5,526 nucleotides of DNA. It comes from CAZKFH01 sp050693165. GTDB taxonomy: Bacteria; Actinomycetota; UBA4738; CALAEC01. Below the pieces are notes generated by a model that searched no databases, had not been told where the DNA came from, and saw only the letters and a program-made list of their open reading frames with translations. A program made the translations under genes and the position numbers. The DNA lies in NCBI GenBank assembly GCA_050693165.1, contig JBOGVX010000118.1, positions 1 to 5,526 on the forward strand, in the 5' to 3' direction. Shown piece after piece: positions 1 to 5,494 of the stretch; position 1 is the stretch's first letter; each line of letters opens with the position of its first letter.

Positions 1-2
1 AC

Positions 3-1220
3 GCCGGGGTGACATCGGACTCGATCGGATCTCTCGAGGATCTACAGCGCATCCCGTTCATGACGCGCGACGAGTGGATGCAGGGACAGATCGAGAACCC
101 GCCTTACGGCAACGTGCTCGCGCAGCCGCCCGAGCGGGCGATCAGGTACCACATGACCTCGGGCACGACGGGCAAGACGCCGATCCGCGTCCTCGACTCG
201 ATGAAGGACTGGGAGTGGATCTCCGAGATGTGGTGCTACGGCCTGTGGGGGTTCGGCGTCCGGCCGGCCGACACGATGTACGTCGCGTTCGGGTACGCGA
301 CCTTCATCGGCTTCTGGGGCCTGCACTACGCGGGCGAGAAGATGGGCTGTCTCGTCCTTCCCGGGGGCGCGGCCCCGACGGATGCTCGCGTGAAGCAGAT
401 CGCCGAGATGGGCGCCACTGTCGTGGCTTCCACCCCGACCTACGCGCTGCGGATGGCGCAGGAGGCGAAGTCGCTCGGCATCGACCTGGCGTCCAGCCCC
501 GTGCAGAGGCTCATCCTTTCCGGCGAGCCGGCCGGCTCGATCCCCGCGACCAAGAAGCTGATCGAGGAGCAGTGGGGCGCGAAGGCCGGCGACACGGCGG
601 GGATGACCGAGCTCGGCACGATCATGATGTTCGAGTGCGAGAAGCAGCCCGGTGGCGCACACATCATCGAGGACCACTACATAGAGGAGGTCATCGACCC
701 GGACACCGACCAGCCGGTTCCTTACGGAGAGCAGGGCGAACGGGTCGTGACCTCGTTCGGCCGTGGCTTCGTGCCGGTGATCCGGTACCGCACGCGCGAC
801 TTCGTGCTTCGGGTCCCGGGGACGAATTGCTCGTGCGGGCGAACCTTCGACATCTACGAGGGCGGGATCCGTGGACGCGTTGACGACATGAAGCTGGTTC
901 GCGGGACGAATGTCTACCCGCGAGCGGTCGAGGCGATCATCCGCGAGTTCCCGGAGATCGACGAGTTCCAGATCCACCTCTACACGGAGGAGGGGATCCG
1001 TGACGAGATCGAGATCCTCTTCGAGGCCCCCGATGAGGGAACCGACGCGGAGGCGATCATTCGCGACCTCGGCAAGCAGCTCGCCGAGTCGCACGAGGGG
1101 CTCCGGTTCGGAGTCAAGCAGGTCGCGGTCGAGACCCTCCCGCGGTTCGAGCTGAAGGCCAAGAGGGTGCAGGACGACCGGATCGTTATCGGGACGGAAG
1201 GGGAGGCGAGGCAGACATGA
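3..1220 (+). CDS. Phenylacetate-CoA ligase-family acyl-CoA synthetase (5' end outside window)
   Basis: This is an adenylate-forming ligase that would convert a carboxylic acid, probably aromatic, to its CoA thioester using ATP. Visible motifs are the phosphate-binding loop TSGTTGK (156-176), AGMTE in place of the usual YGxTE (597-611), YRTRD with the ribose-binding Asp (786-800), the PaaK-type CSCGRT (828-845), the hinge region GRVDDMKLVRGTNVYP (873-920), and a C-terminal LPRFELKAKRV carrying the likely catalytic Lys. The frame is open to the window edge. Its first codons read AGV, which matches the internal AGV that precedes the 'LEDLxxxPF' segment of PaaK proteins, so the GTG at 9 is probably an internal Val. 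About 400 residues are present against a usual 430-440, so roughly 30-50 N-terminal residues lie upstream. The stop overlaps the next start (ATGA). Substrate is unproven. Phenylacetate, benzoate, anthranilate or salicylate are all possible, and the nearby aryl-CoA monooxygenase favours an aromatic acid. Confidence 0.9.
   Translation, partial: AGVTSDSIGSLEDLQRIPFMTRDEWMQGQIENPPYGNVLAQPPERAIRYHMTSGTTGKTPIRVLDSMKDWEWISEMWCYGLWGFGVRPADTMYVAFGYATFIGFWGLHYAGEKMGCLVLPGGAAPTDARVKQIAEMGATVVASTPTYALRMAQEAKSLGIDLASSPVQRLILSGEPAGSIPATKKLIEEQWGAKAGDTAGMTELGTIMMFECEKQPGGAHIIEDHYIEEVIDPDTDQPVPYGEQGERVVTSFGRGFVPVIRYRTRDFVLRVPGTNCSCGRTFDIYEGGIRGRVDDMKLVRGTNVYPRAVEAIIREFPEIDEFQIHLYTEEGIRDEIEILFEAPDEGTDAEAIIRDLGKQLAESHEGLRFGVKQVAVETLPRFELKAKRVQDDRIVIGTEGEARQT
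1202..1211 (+). promoter_or_regulatory. Ribosome binding site for the 64-aa gene, inside the ligase gene
   Basis: GGAGG (1202-1206) and GAGG (1208-1211) lie 10 and 5 nt before the ATG at 1217, within the last codons of the ligase. With the ATGA stop/start overlap this supports translation of the small gene, probably coupled to the ligase. Confidence 0.6.
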
Positions 1221-1411
1221 GAGCCGAGCTGAACGAGGCGGAGAAGGCGCTGATGGATTGCTACCGGTCGCTGGCAGGAGTGCTCGAGATGCAACGGCAC
1301 AAGCTGCCGCCGTTCGCCGAGCGCAACGCGATCAAGGCGCTCGGCGCCCTGTGGCAGGTCGCGAACGGACTCGACCAGGACCCGGGCCAGGTCTACGAGC
1401 TCGGAGCCTGA
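1217..1411 (+). CDS. Small conserved-looking protein of unknown function (64 aa)
   Basis: I do not recognise this 64-residue protein. It is charged and mostly helix-compatible: an N-terminal segment from about residue 3 to 27 rich in Glu, Leu, Ala and Arg, a KLPPF turn at 29-33, then a second predicted helix at about 34-51 (ERNAIKALGALWQVANGL) and an acidic tail. There is no signal peptide or membrane segment, and a single Cys (C15). Its ATG overlaps the ligase stop as ATGA and has Shine-Dalgarno-like GGAGG/GAGG upstream, so it is most likely translated in fixed proportion to the ligase. The next gene starts 11 nt after its stop. A partner or accessory subunit of the ligase is an inference from position only. 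A longer frame (1258-1878) covering this region is an upstream extension of the membrane-protein gene and is not a competing gene. Confidence 0.75.
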   Translation: MRAELNEAEKALMDCYRSLAGVLEMQRHKLPPFAERNAIKALGALWQVANGLDQDPGQVYELGA

Positions 1412-1418
1412 AAGGAGG
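1412..1418 (+). promoter_or_regulatory. Strong Shine-Dalgarno fixing the membrane-protein start
   Basis: AAGGAGG, near-perfect complementarity to the 16S rRNA 3' end, lies 4 nt before the ATG at 1423 and directly after the previous stop. It settles the start at 1423 rather than an in-frame upstream extension. Confidence 0.75.
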
Positions 1419-1422
1419 GGGG

Positions 1423-1878
1423 ATGGATCTATACGAGGTGCTGCTGTTCGTGCACATACTCGGTGCTGCCGTGTGGGTGGGCGGAAGCATCATGCTCGGG
1501 TTCATCAGCTCGCGGGTCGAAAAGACGGGTGACGCTCAGTACCGCGCCAGGTTCGCGCAATCGGCCGGCGTCGTGGGACCCGTCATCGGGATATCGGCGC
1601 TCTTGCTCCTGGGAACCGGCATCGGAATGGTTCTCGACAGCGAAGCGGTCGAGCTCGGTCAGACGTGGGTCTGGTTGGGTCTCGCGCTCTTCGGCCTATC
1701 GGCCGTCGTCGGTGGCGCCTACTTCGCCCCGGCCAGCAACAAGATCGTCGCGGCGCTAGAGGCCGGTCAGGTCCAGGAGGCGGATCGCAGGGCGAAGCAG
1801 TTCAACATGGTGTCGCGCTTGGACATGCTTCTGCTGTTGGTGATCGTCGGCGTGATGGTGTTCAAGCCGGGAGGCTGA
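1423..1878 (+). CDS. DUF2269/CopD-like four-helix integral membrane protein
   Basis: This 151-aa protein sits in the cytoplasmic membrane. Four hydrophobic segments are visible, at about residues 4-28, 47-71, 81-103 and 132-148. The first carries a His followed by a Trp-Gly-Gly pattern (HILGAAVWVGG, H11 to G21), the N-terminal signature of DUF2269 and of the related CopD-type membrane proteins. The loop from about 104 to 130 is polar and helical (NKIVAALEAGQVQEADRRAK), as in DUF2269 proteins. Family function is not established. The conserved His and Trp have led to suggestions of haem or metal binding, but nothing here proves it. The start is set by the strong AAGGAGG at 1412-1418. It is the last gene of the plus-strand group and ends 5 nt from the convergent minus-strand stop. 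Its link to the ligase is positional only. Confidence 0.85.
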   Translation: MDLYEVLLFVHILGAAVWVGGSIMLGFISSRVEKTGDAQYRARFAQSAGVVGPVIGISALLLLGTGIGMVLDSEAVELGQTWVWLGLALFGLSAVVGGAYFAPASNKIVAALEAGQVQEADRRAKQFNMVSRLDMLLLLVIVGVMVFKPGG

Positions 1879-1892
1879 TCGGTCTAGCCCCC
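1870..1892. terminator. Possible bidirectional hairpin at convergent gene ends
   Basis: An imperfect inverted repeat spans both stop codons. GGAGGCT (1870-1876) pairs with AGCCCCC (1886-1892) through six pairs with one A-C mismatch, around a 9-nt loop. No T-tract follows on either strand, so a classical intrinsic terminator is not supported. Its position between two convergent genes is what makes it a candidate. Confidence 0.25.
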
Positions 1893-2027
1893 GTACCCCC
1901 CGTCCTTGATGAACGCGTACCAGACGATCGCGTACGCGGCGCCGCCCACCAGCAGATAGATGACCAGGTACTTCACCCAGTTGCGCTTGTAGCTACCGCC
2001 GCCGGAGCCGTCACCTTGATCCGACAT
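1884..2027 (-). CDS. Small single-pass membrane protein, unknown function (47 aa)
   Basis: This 47-residue protein has three parts: a short polar Gly/Ser-rich N-terminus (MSDQGDGSGGGS), a basic stretch (YKRNWVK, 13-19), and one hydrophobic helix at about 20-40 (Y, L, V, I, A, W and F with a central GG), ending in KDGGYGG. The basic residues ahead of the helix predict a cytoplasmic N-terminus by the positive-inside rule. AAGGGAGGG lies just upstream of the ATG on the minus strand, which chooses this start over a longer open frame reaching back to 2171. It lies 61 nt downstream of the flavoenzyme stop, so it could be the last gene of that operon or have its own promoter. I do not recognise the family. 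Confidence 0.72.
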   Translation of the reverse strand: MSDQGDGSGGGSYKRNWVKYLVIYLLVGGAAYAIVWYAFIKDGGYGG

Positions 2028-2031
2028 GCCG

Positions 2032-2040
2032 CCCTCCCTT
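2032..2040 (-). promoter_or_regulatory. Shine-Dalgarno of the 47-aa membrane protein
   Basis: On the minus strand AAGGGAGGG occupies 2040-2032. Its GGAGG core is 5 nt before the ATG at 2027. This decides the start and is good evidence that this short frame is translated. Confidence 0.65.
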
Positions 2041-2053
2041 CGCCGTATCGGCC

Positions 2054-2059
2054 AGCGTA
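2054..2059 (-). promoter_or_regulatory. Weak -10-like TACGCT before the 47-aa gene
   Basis: On the minus strand TACGCT fits the loose TANNNT pattern and lies 26 nt before the ATG, leaving room for a short leader with the Shine-Dalgarno. I see no convincing -35. Chance occurrence is likely, and the gene may simply be read through from upstream. Confidence 0.2.
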
Positions 2060-2088
2060 GGTCGGCCGGGCCGGGCGAGCAACCCGCG

Positions 2089-4203
2089 TCAGCCGGTGAG
2101 GATGCAGAGGTCGGCGCTCGCCGCAGCCAGGATCGTGTTGACCTGAACCGTGTTCGTGATGCCCCCGCCAACGAGCGTCGGGACGTCGCACTCGTTCCGG
2201 ATCCTGTCGGCGAACGAGACCAGGAAGCCCGGCCCGTACCTCGGCCGGCTCTCGGGCGCCATCTGCCCCACGACCGGCTCGATCAGGTCGCAGCCACGGC
2301 GAGCGAGCTCACCGGCCAGCACGACGGCGTCCTCCTCGGTCCATCCCCCTGCAGCTGCGTCCGACGCCTGGATCGTCGCGCCGAGGGGCATGTCCTCCGG
2401 CCAGGCCTCCCGGACGGCCTCGAAGACCTCCAGCGGGTAGCGGATCCTCGACTCGTGCTCGCCGCCGTACTCGTCGCCGCGGGCATCGGCGACCAGGGAC
2501 AGGAACGAGCCGAGCAGATATCCGTGGCCCATGTGGATCAGAAGCATGTCGACGTCGGCGGAGGCCGCCCGTCGAGCGGCGGCGACGAACGCGTCGCGGA
2601 CCTGAGTCAGGTCGGTCCCCGTCATCTCCTCGGGGATCGCCGAACGGCTCGAGTATGGGACCGGGGAAGGAGCCAGCAGGGGCCAAGCCTCGGACCCGAG
2701 CGGCCGGTCCGTGCCGCGATCGCGCGGGCGGGTCGCGCCTCGCCTGCCAGCGTGGCTCAGCCGTATGGCCAGTGCCGCGCCCGAGCCATGCGCACGCTGA
2801 GCCGCGCCCCGCCAGGCATCATCGTGCTCGGCCGAGTACAGGCCCGCGCATCCGGGAGTGATCCTTCCCTCCTGCGTGACCGCGACGGGCTCTGTGACGA
2901 TCAACGCCGAGCCGCCCTCTGCCGCGCGATCGATCCCTTCGAGTAGTTGCTCGGAGGGCAGGCCTTCTCGAGATGCGTACTCCGGCGATGGTGCAGACGC
3001 GACGCGGTTGAGGAGTTCGAGGCCGCGCAGGCGGAACGGCACGAGCATCGGAGGGGGAGACACACGGTCTCCTCCCGCGAAGTCGCTATCGACCTCATCC
3101 ACATAGACGGGGTCCCGTGTTCGCAGGTTCCCGTAGTCGATCCGCTTGCTCCGGGTGAGCAGGTGGAATGCGAAAGGCATGGGCTCCAGGTGCTTGTAGC
3201 GGCGGGTGTTCTCGAAATACGACCGGCTCTCGTGCGCGGCTTCCTGGAAGCGCTCGATGACCGGGCGCCGCTCCATCTCGTAGTCCGTGAGCGCGTGCCC
3301 GAGGTCCTCCGGGAACCTCTCGATGGCGCGGACCAGCGCGATCGCGTCCTCCATCGCGAGCTTAGTCCCCGAGCCGATCGAGAAATGGGCAGTGTGCGCG
3401 GCGTCGCCGACCAGGCCGATGTTGTCGTGGATCCACGTCCTGTTGCGAAGCGTCGGGAACTGGATCCACTCCGACTTGTTGGACATCAATCCATGGCCAC
3501 GCAGCTCTTCCGCGAACAAGCGCTGGCAGTAGGCGATGCTCTCAGCCTCCGAGGACGCGTCCAAGCCGGCTCGTCGCCACGTCTCCTCGTCGGTCTCGAC
3601 GATCCACGTGCTCGTCGTGCCGTCGAACGGATACGCGTGCGCCTGGAAGAAGCCGTGATCGTTCTCCCGGAACGCGAACCTGAACGAGTCGAGCACGCGC
3701 TCGGTGCCGAACCATATGTAGCGAGCGCCCCCGAGCTCGATCCGCGGACGGAAAGCTTTCTCGAAGTGTTCGCGTATCGGGCTGTGCACGCCATCCGATG
3801 CGATCACCAGGTCGTGCTCTCCGAGCGCAGCCGCGTCCGTCATCTCTTCCTCGAACCGCAGCTCTACGCCGAGCTCTTCGCAGCGGGTGGTGAGGATGTC
3901 GAGCAACGCCACTCGCGCGAGTCCGGCGAACACGTGTCCTCCGGAGCGAACCACCTCTCCTCTGTAGTTGATGTCGATCGCGTCCCAGAGGACGAACCGA
4001 TCGGTGATCTGCTCGAACGTCCTCTGGTCGGCCTCGCGGAACTCAGCGAGCGTGCGATCCGAGAAGACCACGCCCCAGCCGTAGGTGGCTCCGCGCGGGT
4101 TCTTCTCGATAACCGTCACGTCGAGCCCCGGCCGCAGCTTCTTCAGCAGCAAGCTCGCGTAGAGCCCCGCGGGCCCACCTCCGACGGTGAGAACCCGGTT
4201 CAC
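2089..4203 (-). CDS. Aryl-CoA monooxygenase fused to an Old-Yellow-Enzyme domain (salicylyl-CoA 5-hydroxylase / anthraniloyl-CoA monooxygenase type)
   Basis: This 704-aa cytoplasmic flavoenzyme has two domains. Residues 1 to about 375 are a class-A FAD monooxygenase: dinucleotide-binding VGGGPAGLYAS (7-17), the subfamily hallmark TYGWGVVFSD (40-49), SGGHVFAG (87-94), DLVIASDGVHSPIRE (131-145) and the FAD-ribityl motif GLVGDAAHTAHFSIGSGTKL (263-282). Residues from about 385 to 704 are a TIM-barrel OYE domain: PFRLRGLELLNRVASAPS, the motif SHAGRRGATRP (483-493), the catalytic-type H557-x-x-H560-G-Y562, DEYGG (577-581) and VGGG (678-681). Known homologues hydroxylate salicylyl-CoA to gentisyl-CoA, or hydroxylate and reduce 2-aminobenzoyl-CoA. 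The substrate here is inferred. The GTG start at 4203 overlaps the upstream stop (GTGA) and puts MNRVLTVGGG at the N-terminus. Known relatives are about 750-780 aa; this one ends at ADLCILTG, losing the usual GR-x-x-L-x-DP-x-W motif and tail. Confidence 0.88.
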   Translation of the reverse strand: MNRVLTVGGGPAGLYASLLLKKLRPGLDVTVIEKNPRGATYGWGVVFSDRTLAEFREADQRTFEQITDRFVLWDAIDINYRGEVVRSGGHVFAGLARVALLDILTTRCEELGVELRFEEEMTDAAALGEHDLVIASDGVHSPIREHFEKAFRPRIELGGARYIWFGTERVLDSFRFAFRENDHGFFQAHAYPFDGTTSTWIVETDEETWRRAGLDASSEAESIAYCQRLFAEELRGHGLMSNKSEWIQFPTLRNRTWIHDNIGLVGDAAHTAHFSIGSGTKLAMEDAIALVRAIERFPEDLGHALTDYEMERRPVIERFQEAAHESRSYFENTRRYKHLEPMPFAFHLLTRSKRIDYGNLRTRDPVYVDEVDSDFAGGDRVSPPPMLVPFRLRGLELLNRVASAPSPEYASREGLPSEQLLEGIDRAAEGGSALIVTEPVAVTQEGRITPGCAGLYSAEHDDAWRGAAQRAHGSGAALAIRLSHAGRRGATRPRDRGTDRPLGSEAWPLLAPSPVPYSSRSAIPEEMTGTDLTQVRDAFVAAARRAASADVDMLLIHMGHGYLLGSFLSLVADARGDEYGGEHESRIRYPLEVFEAVREAWPEDMPLGATIQASDAAAGGWTEEDAVVLAGELARRGCDLIEPVVGQMAPESRPRYGPGFLVSFADRIRNECDVPTLVGGGITNTVQVNTILAAASADLCILTG

Positions 4204-5033
4204 AGCCCGCTCACGACCTCGGCGAGCCGATCCACCTGCTCGATGTCGTTGACCGCGGGAAGCAGGACGAGCTCGTCGCATCCGGCTTCCGCGTAGCCGC
4301 GAACCTGCGCCGCGATCTGCTGCGGCGTCGTCAGCAACCCCTCGACGATCTTCTCCGCGAACGGTCCGGTGAACGAGTAGTAGTCGCGCATGTACGCGCG
4401 AGCGCGGTCGATCGCGTCGTCTCCGAGAGCGAAGTACGACTGCCCCCACAGCGCCGGCGAGCCCGGCCTCCCGTTGTCGGTCCAGGCTGTGCGTGCCCGC
4501 TCGGCTGCGCGTATGAAGGCGCGAGGTGGCCCGCCTCCGTGCACGTATCCGTCCGCGTAACGCGCCACGCGGACGAACGCAGCGTCGCTGCTGCCTCCGA
4601 CCAGCAGCTCGGGCGAGGCTTTGGGTCCCGGGCTCGACTCCCACATGTCGCGAAGCTCCGAGAGCTGCTCGTCGAACCTGCGCCCGCGCCCGCGAGGATG
4701 AATGCCGCTGGCCCGGTAGTCCTCTGTCCTCGCCCCGACAGCGAGGCCCAACGTCATCCGTCCTCCTGATAGAGAGTCGATGGTGGCAGCCTGGTTCGCC
4801 AGGATCGCAGTGGTCCGGAGCGGTGCGATCACCACCATCGTCACCAGGCGCACCCGCCGGGTGACCGCCGCGGCGGCCGCCAGTGACGAGAACGGTTCGT
4901 GCGCGTCGTAGGCGACGCGATCGATCACGCCGAGGCTGGTGAACGGCGCGTCCTCGGCCCGGGCGGCCCACTCGACGATCGCCGAGCCGGGAGTGCCGGG
5001 GATGCCGTTCGGAAGACCGATCCCTACCCGCAT
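4200..5033 (-). CDS. LLM-class (luciferase-like) flavin- or F420-dependent oxidoreductase
   Basis: This 277-aa TIM-barrel protein belongs to the bacterial luciferase-like family, which uses FMNH2 or F420 for monooxygenation, hydride transfer or reduction. It shows MRVGIGLPN at the N-terminus, the conserved strand-helix block QAATIDSLSGGRMTLGLAVG (81-100) preceded by VTMVVIAPLRTT, and the second conserved region PELLVGGSSDAAFVRVARYADGYVHGG (141-167). At 277 aa it is slightly shorter than many members (280-340). ATG at 5033 fits the family N-terminus. There is no clear Shine-Dalgarno, but a -10-like TAGGCT lies 8 nt upstream. Its stop overlaps the monooxygenase GTG start (GTGA), so the two are very likely co-translated. 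It may act on the same aromatic substrate or its ring product, but the sequence alone cannot separate FMN from F420 use or give a substrate. Confidence 0.88.
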   Translation of the reverse strand: MRVGIGLPNGIPGTPGSAIVEWAARAEDAPFTSLGVIDRVAYDAHEPFSSLAAAAAVTRRVRLVTMVVIAPLRTTAILANQAATIDSLSGGRMTLGLAVGARTEDYRASGIHPRGRGRRFDEQLSELRDMWESSPGPKASPELLVGGSSDAAFVRVARYADGYVHGGGPPRAFIRAAERARTAWTDNGRPGSPALWGQSYFALGDDAIDRARAYMRDYYSFTGPFAEKIVEGLLTTPQQIAAQVRGYAEAGCDELVLLPAVNDIEQVDRLAEVVSGL

Positions 5034-5041
5034 CCCGGCGG

Positions 5042-5047
5042 AGCCTA
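5042..5047 (-). promoter_or_regulatory. Candidate -10 box, leaderless promoter of the LLM-monooxygenase operon
   Basis: On the minus strand TAGGCT (TANNNT) lies 8 nt before the ATG at 5033. Transcription starting about 7-8 nt downstream of the box would begin at or beside the start codon, as in leaderless actinobacterial genes. No clear Shine-Dalgarno is present, which agrees. No recognisable -35 is seen. Confidence 0.4.
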
Positions 5048-5056
5048 CCGCTCACC

Positions 5057-5062
5057 TAGGAT
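5057..5062 (+). promoter_or_regulatory. Candidate -10 box, leaderless promoter of the thioesterase gene
   Basis: TAGGAT (TANNNT) ends 7 nt before the ATG at 5070. This spacing would place the transcript start at or next to that codon and argues for 5070 over the in-frame ATG at 5061, which would fall inside the -10 box itself. It sits 9 nt from the oppositely directed box at 5042-5047, so the 36-nt gap between the two start codons appears to hold two divergent promoters. No good -35 is visible. Confidence 0.4.
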
Positions 5063-5069
5063 GAGGGCC

Positions 5070-5459
5070 ATGCCCCCCGAGATAACCGTTCGCCGGCGCA
5101 TCCAGTGGTTCGACACCGACGCTTCGACGAAGTACCACAACACGGCTCCCCTGAGGCTGATGGAGGAGGCCGAGGCGGCCCTGCTCGACGAGCTCGGCAT
5201 CGTCAAGCAGGTTTACGGGCGGATGCCTCGCGCGCACGTCAGCGTGGACTACCGCCGGCCGCTCCGCTTCTGGGATGAGGCCGACGTGGTGCTCCGGATC
5301 GCCCAGGTGGGCCGAACCTCCGTCACCTACGAGTTCGAGATACGCGAGGGCCAGGACGTGTACGCCGAGGGTCGGGTGGTCGCCGTCTACATCACCGACG
5401 AGGGGGAGTCTCGTGAGTGGCCCGAGGAGTACCGGAGGCTCCTGGAGGGCTCACGGTAG
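5070..5459 (+). CDS. Hotdog-fold acyl-CoA thioesterase (4-hydroxybenzoyl-CoA thioesterase / YbgC-like)
   Basis: This 129-aa protein has the size and motifs of single hotdog-domain thioesterases, which hydrolyse acyl- or aryl-CoA to the free acid and CoA, usually as tetramers. The signature WFDTDASTKYHNTAPLRLME (13-32) matches the family DTDxxGxxxHxxY...E region. D15, D17 and H23 lie in the catalytic loop, and the acidic run E32-E33-E35 follows on the long helix. HVSVDYRRPLRFWDEADV (56-73) is the usual central strand pair, and EGRVVAVYITDEG (100-112) the last strands. An in-frame ATG at 5061 would add MRA, but it overlaps the likely -10 box and has no Shine-Dalgarno, so 5070 is preferred. The gene is divergent from the LLM-monooxygenase operon. 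With an aryl-CoA monooxygenase next door, release of a hydroxylated aromatic acid such as gentisate is a reasonable but unproven role. Confidence 0.85.
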   Translation: MPPEITVRRRIQWFDTDASTKYHNTAPLRLMEEAEAALLDELGIVKQVYGRMPRAHVSVDYRRPLRFWDEADVVLRIAQVGRTSVTYEFEIREGQDVYAEGRVVAVYITDEGESREWPEEYRRLLEGSR

Positions 5460-5482
5460 AGGCCCGCAGAGGTTCGCGGCGG

Positions 5483-5488
5483 TACTAT
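5483..5488 (+). promoter_or_regulatory. Candidate -10 box before a right-edge gene
   Basis: TACTAT (TANNNT; four of six bases match TATAAT) ends 6 nt before a GTG at 5495. The arrangement resembles the candidate leaderless promoter of the thioesterase gene. No -35 is recognisable. Confidence 0.35.
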
Positions 5489-5494
5489 CGACAC

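Noticed and set aside
9..11. GTG as the true start of the ligase
   Set aside because: The frame stays open upstream, and the preceding codons give AGV in the position where PaaK proteins have an internal AGV, so the real start lies outside the window.
42..1094. 350-aa minus-strand open frame antisense to the ligase
   Set aside because: It lies opposite a well-supported ligase and shows no family motifs; long antisense frames are expected at this GC content.
2049..2068. CGGCC...GGCCG hairpin between the flavoenzyme and the 47-aa gene
   Set aside because: The stem is only 5 bp of GC-rich sequence with a 10-nt loop and no T-tract; this is expected by chance at this base composition.
2026..2946. 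306-aa plus-strand open frame opposite the OYE domain
   Set aside because: Composition is typical of a shadow frame, and the opposite strand carries the conserved OYE motifs.
2947..4296. 449-aa plus-strand open frame antisense to the monooxygenase
   Set aside because: It is an antisense shadow of a clearly homologous gene in GC-rich DNA, with Arg/Val/Glu-rich composition and no recognisable domain.
4204..5055. N-terminal extension of the monooxygenase frame giving a 988-aa protein
   Set aside because: The extension is Arg-rich low-complexity sequence in a different frame of the LLM gene on the same strand. The flavoprotein N-terminus (MNRVLTVGGG) begins exactly at the GTG at 4203, which overlaps the LLM stop.
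4899..5069. Upstream extension of the thioesterase frame (57 extra residues)
   Set aside because: It overlaps the start of the LLM gene on the other strand, has no hotdog-family similarity, and a family-length protein starts at 5070.
5447..5465. Possible terminator after the thioesterase
   Set aside because: Only four pairs (GGGC/GCCC) around an 11-nt loop, with no T-run.
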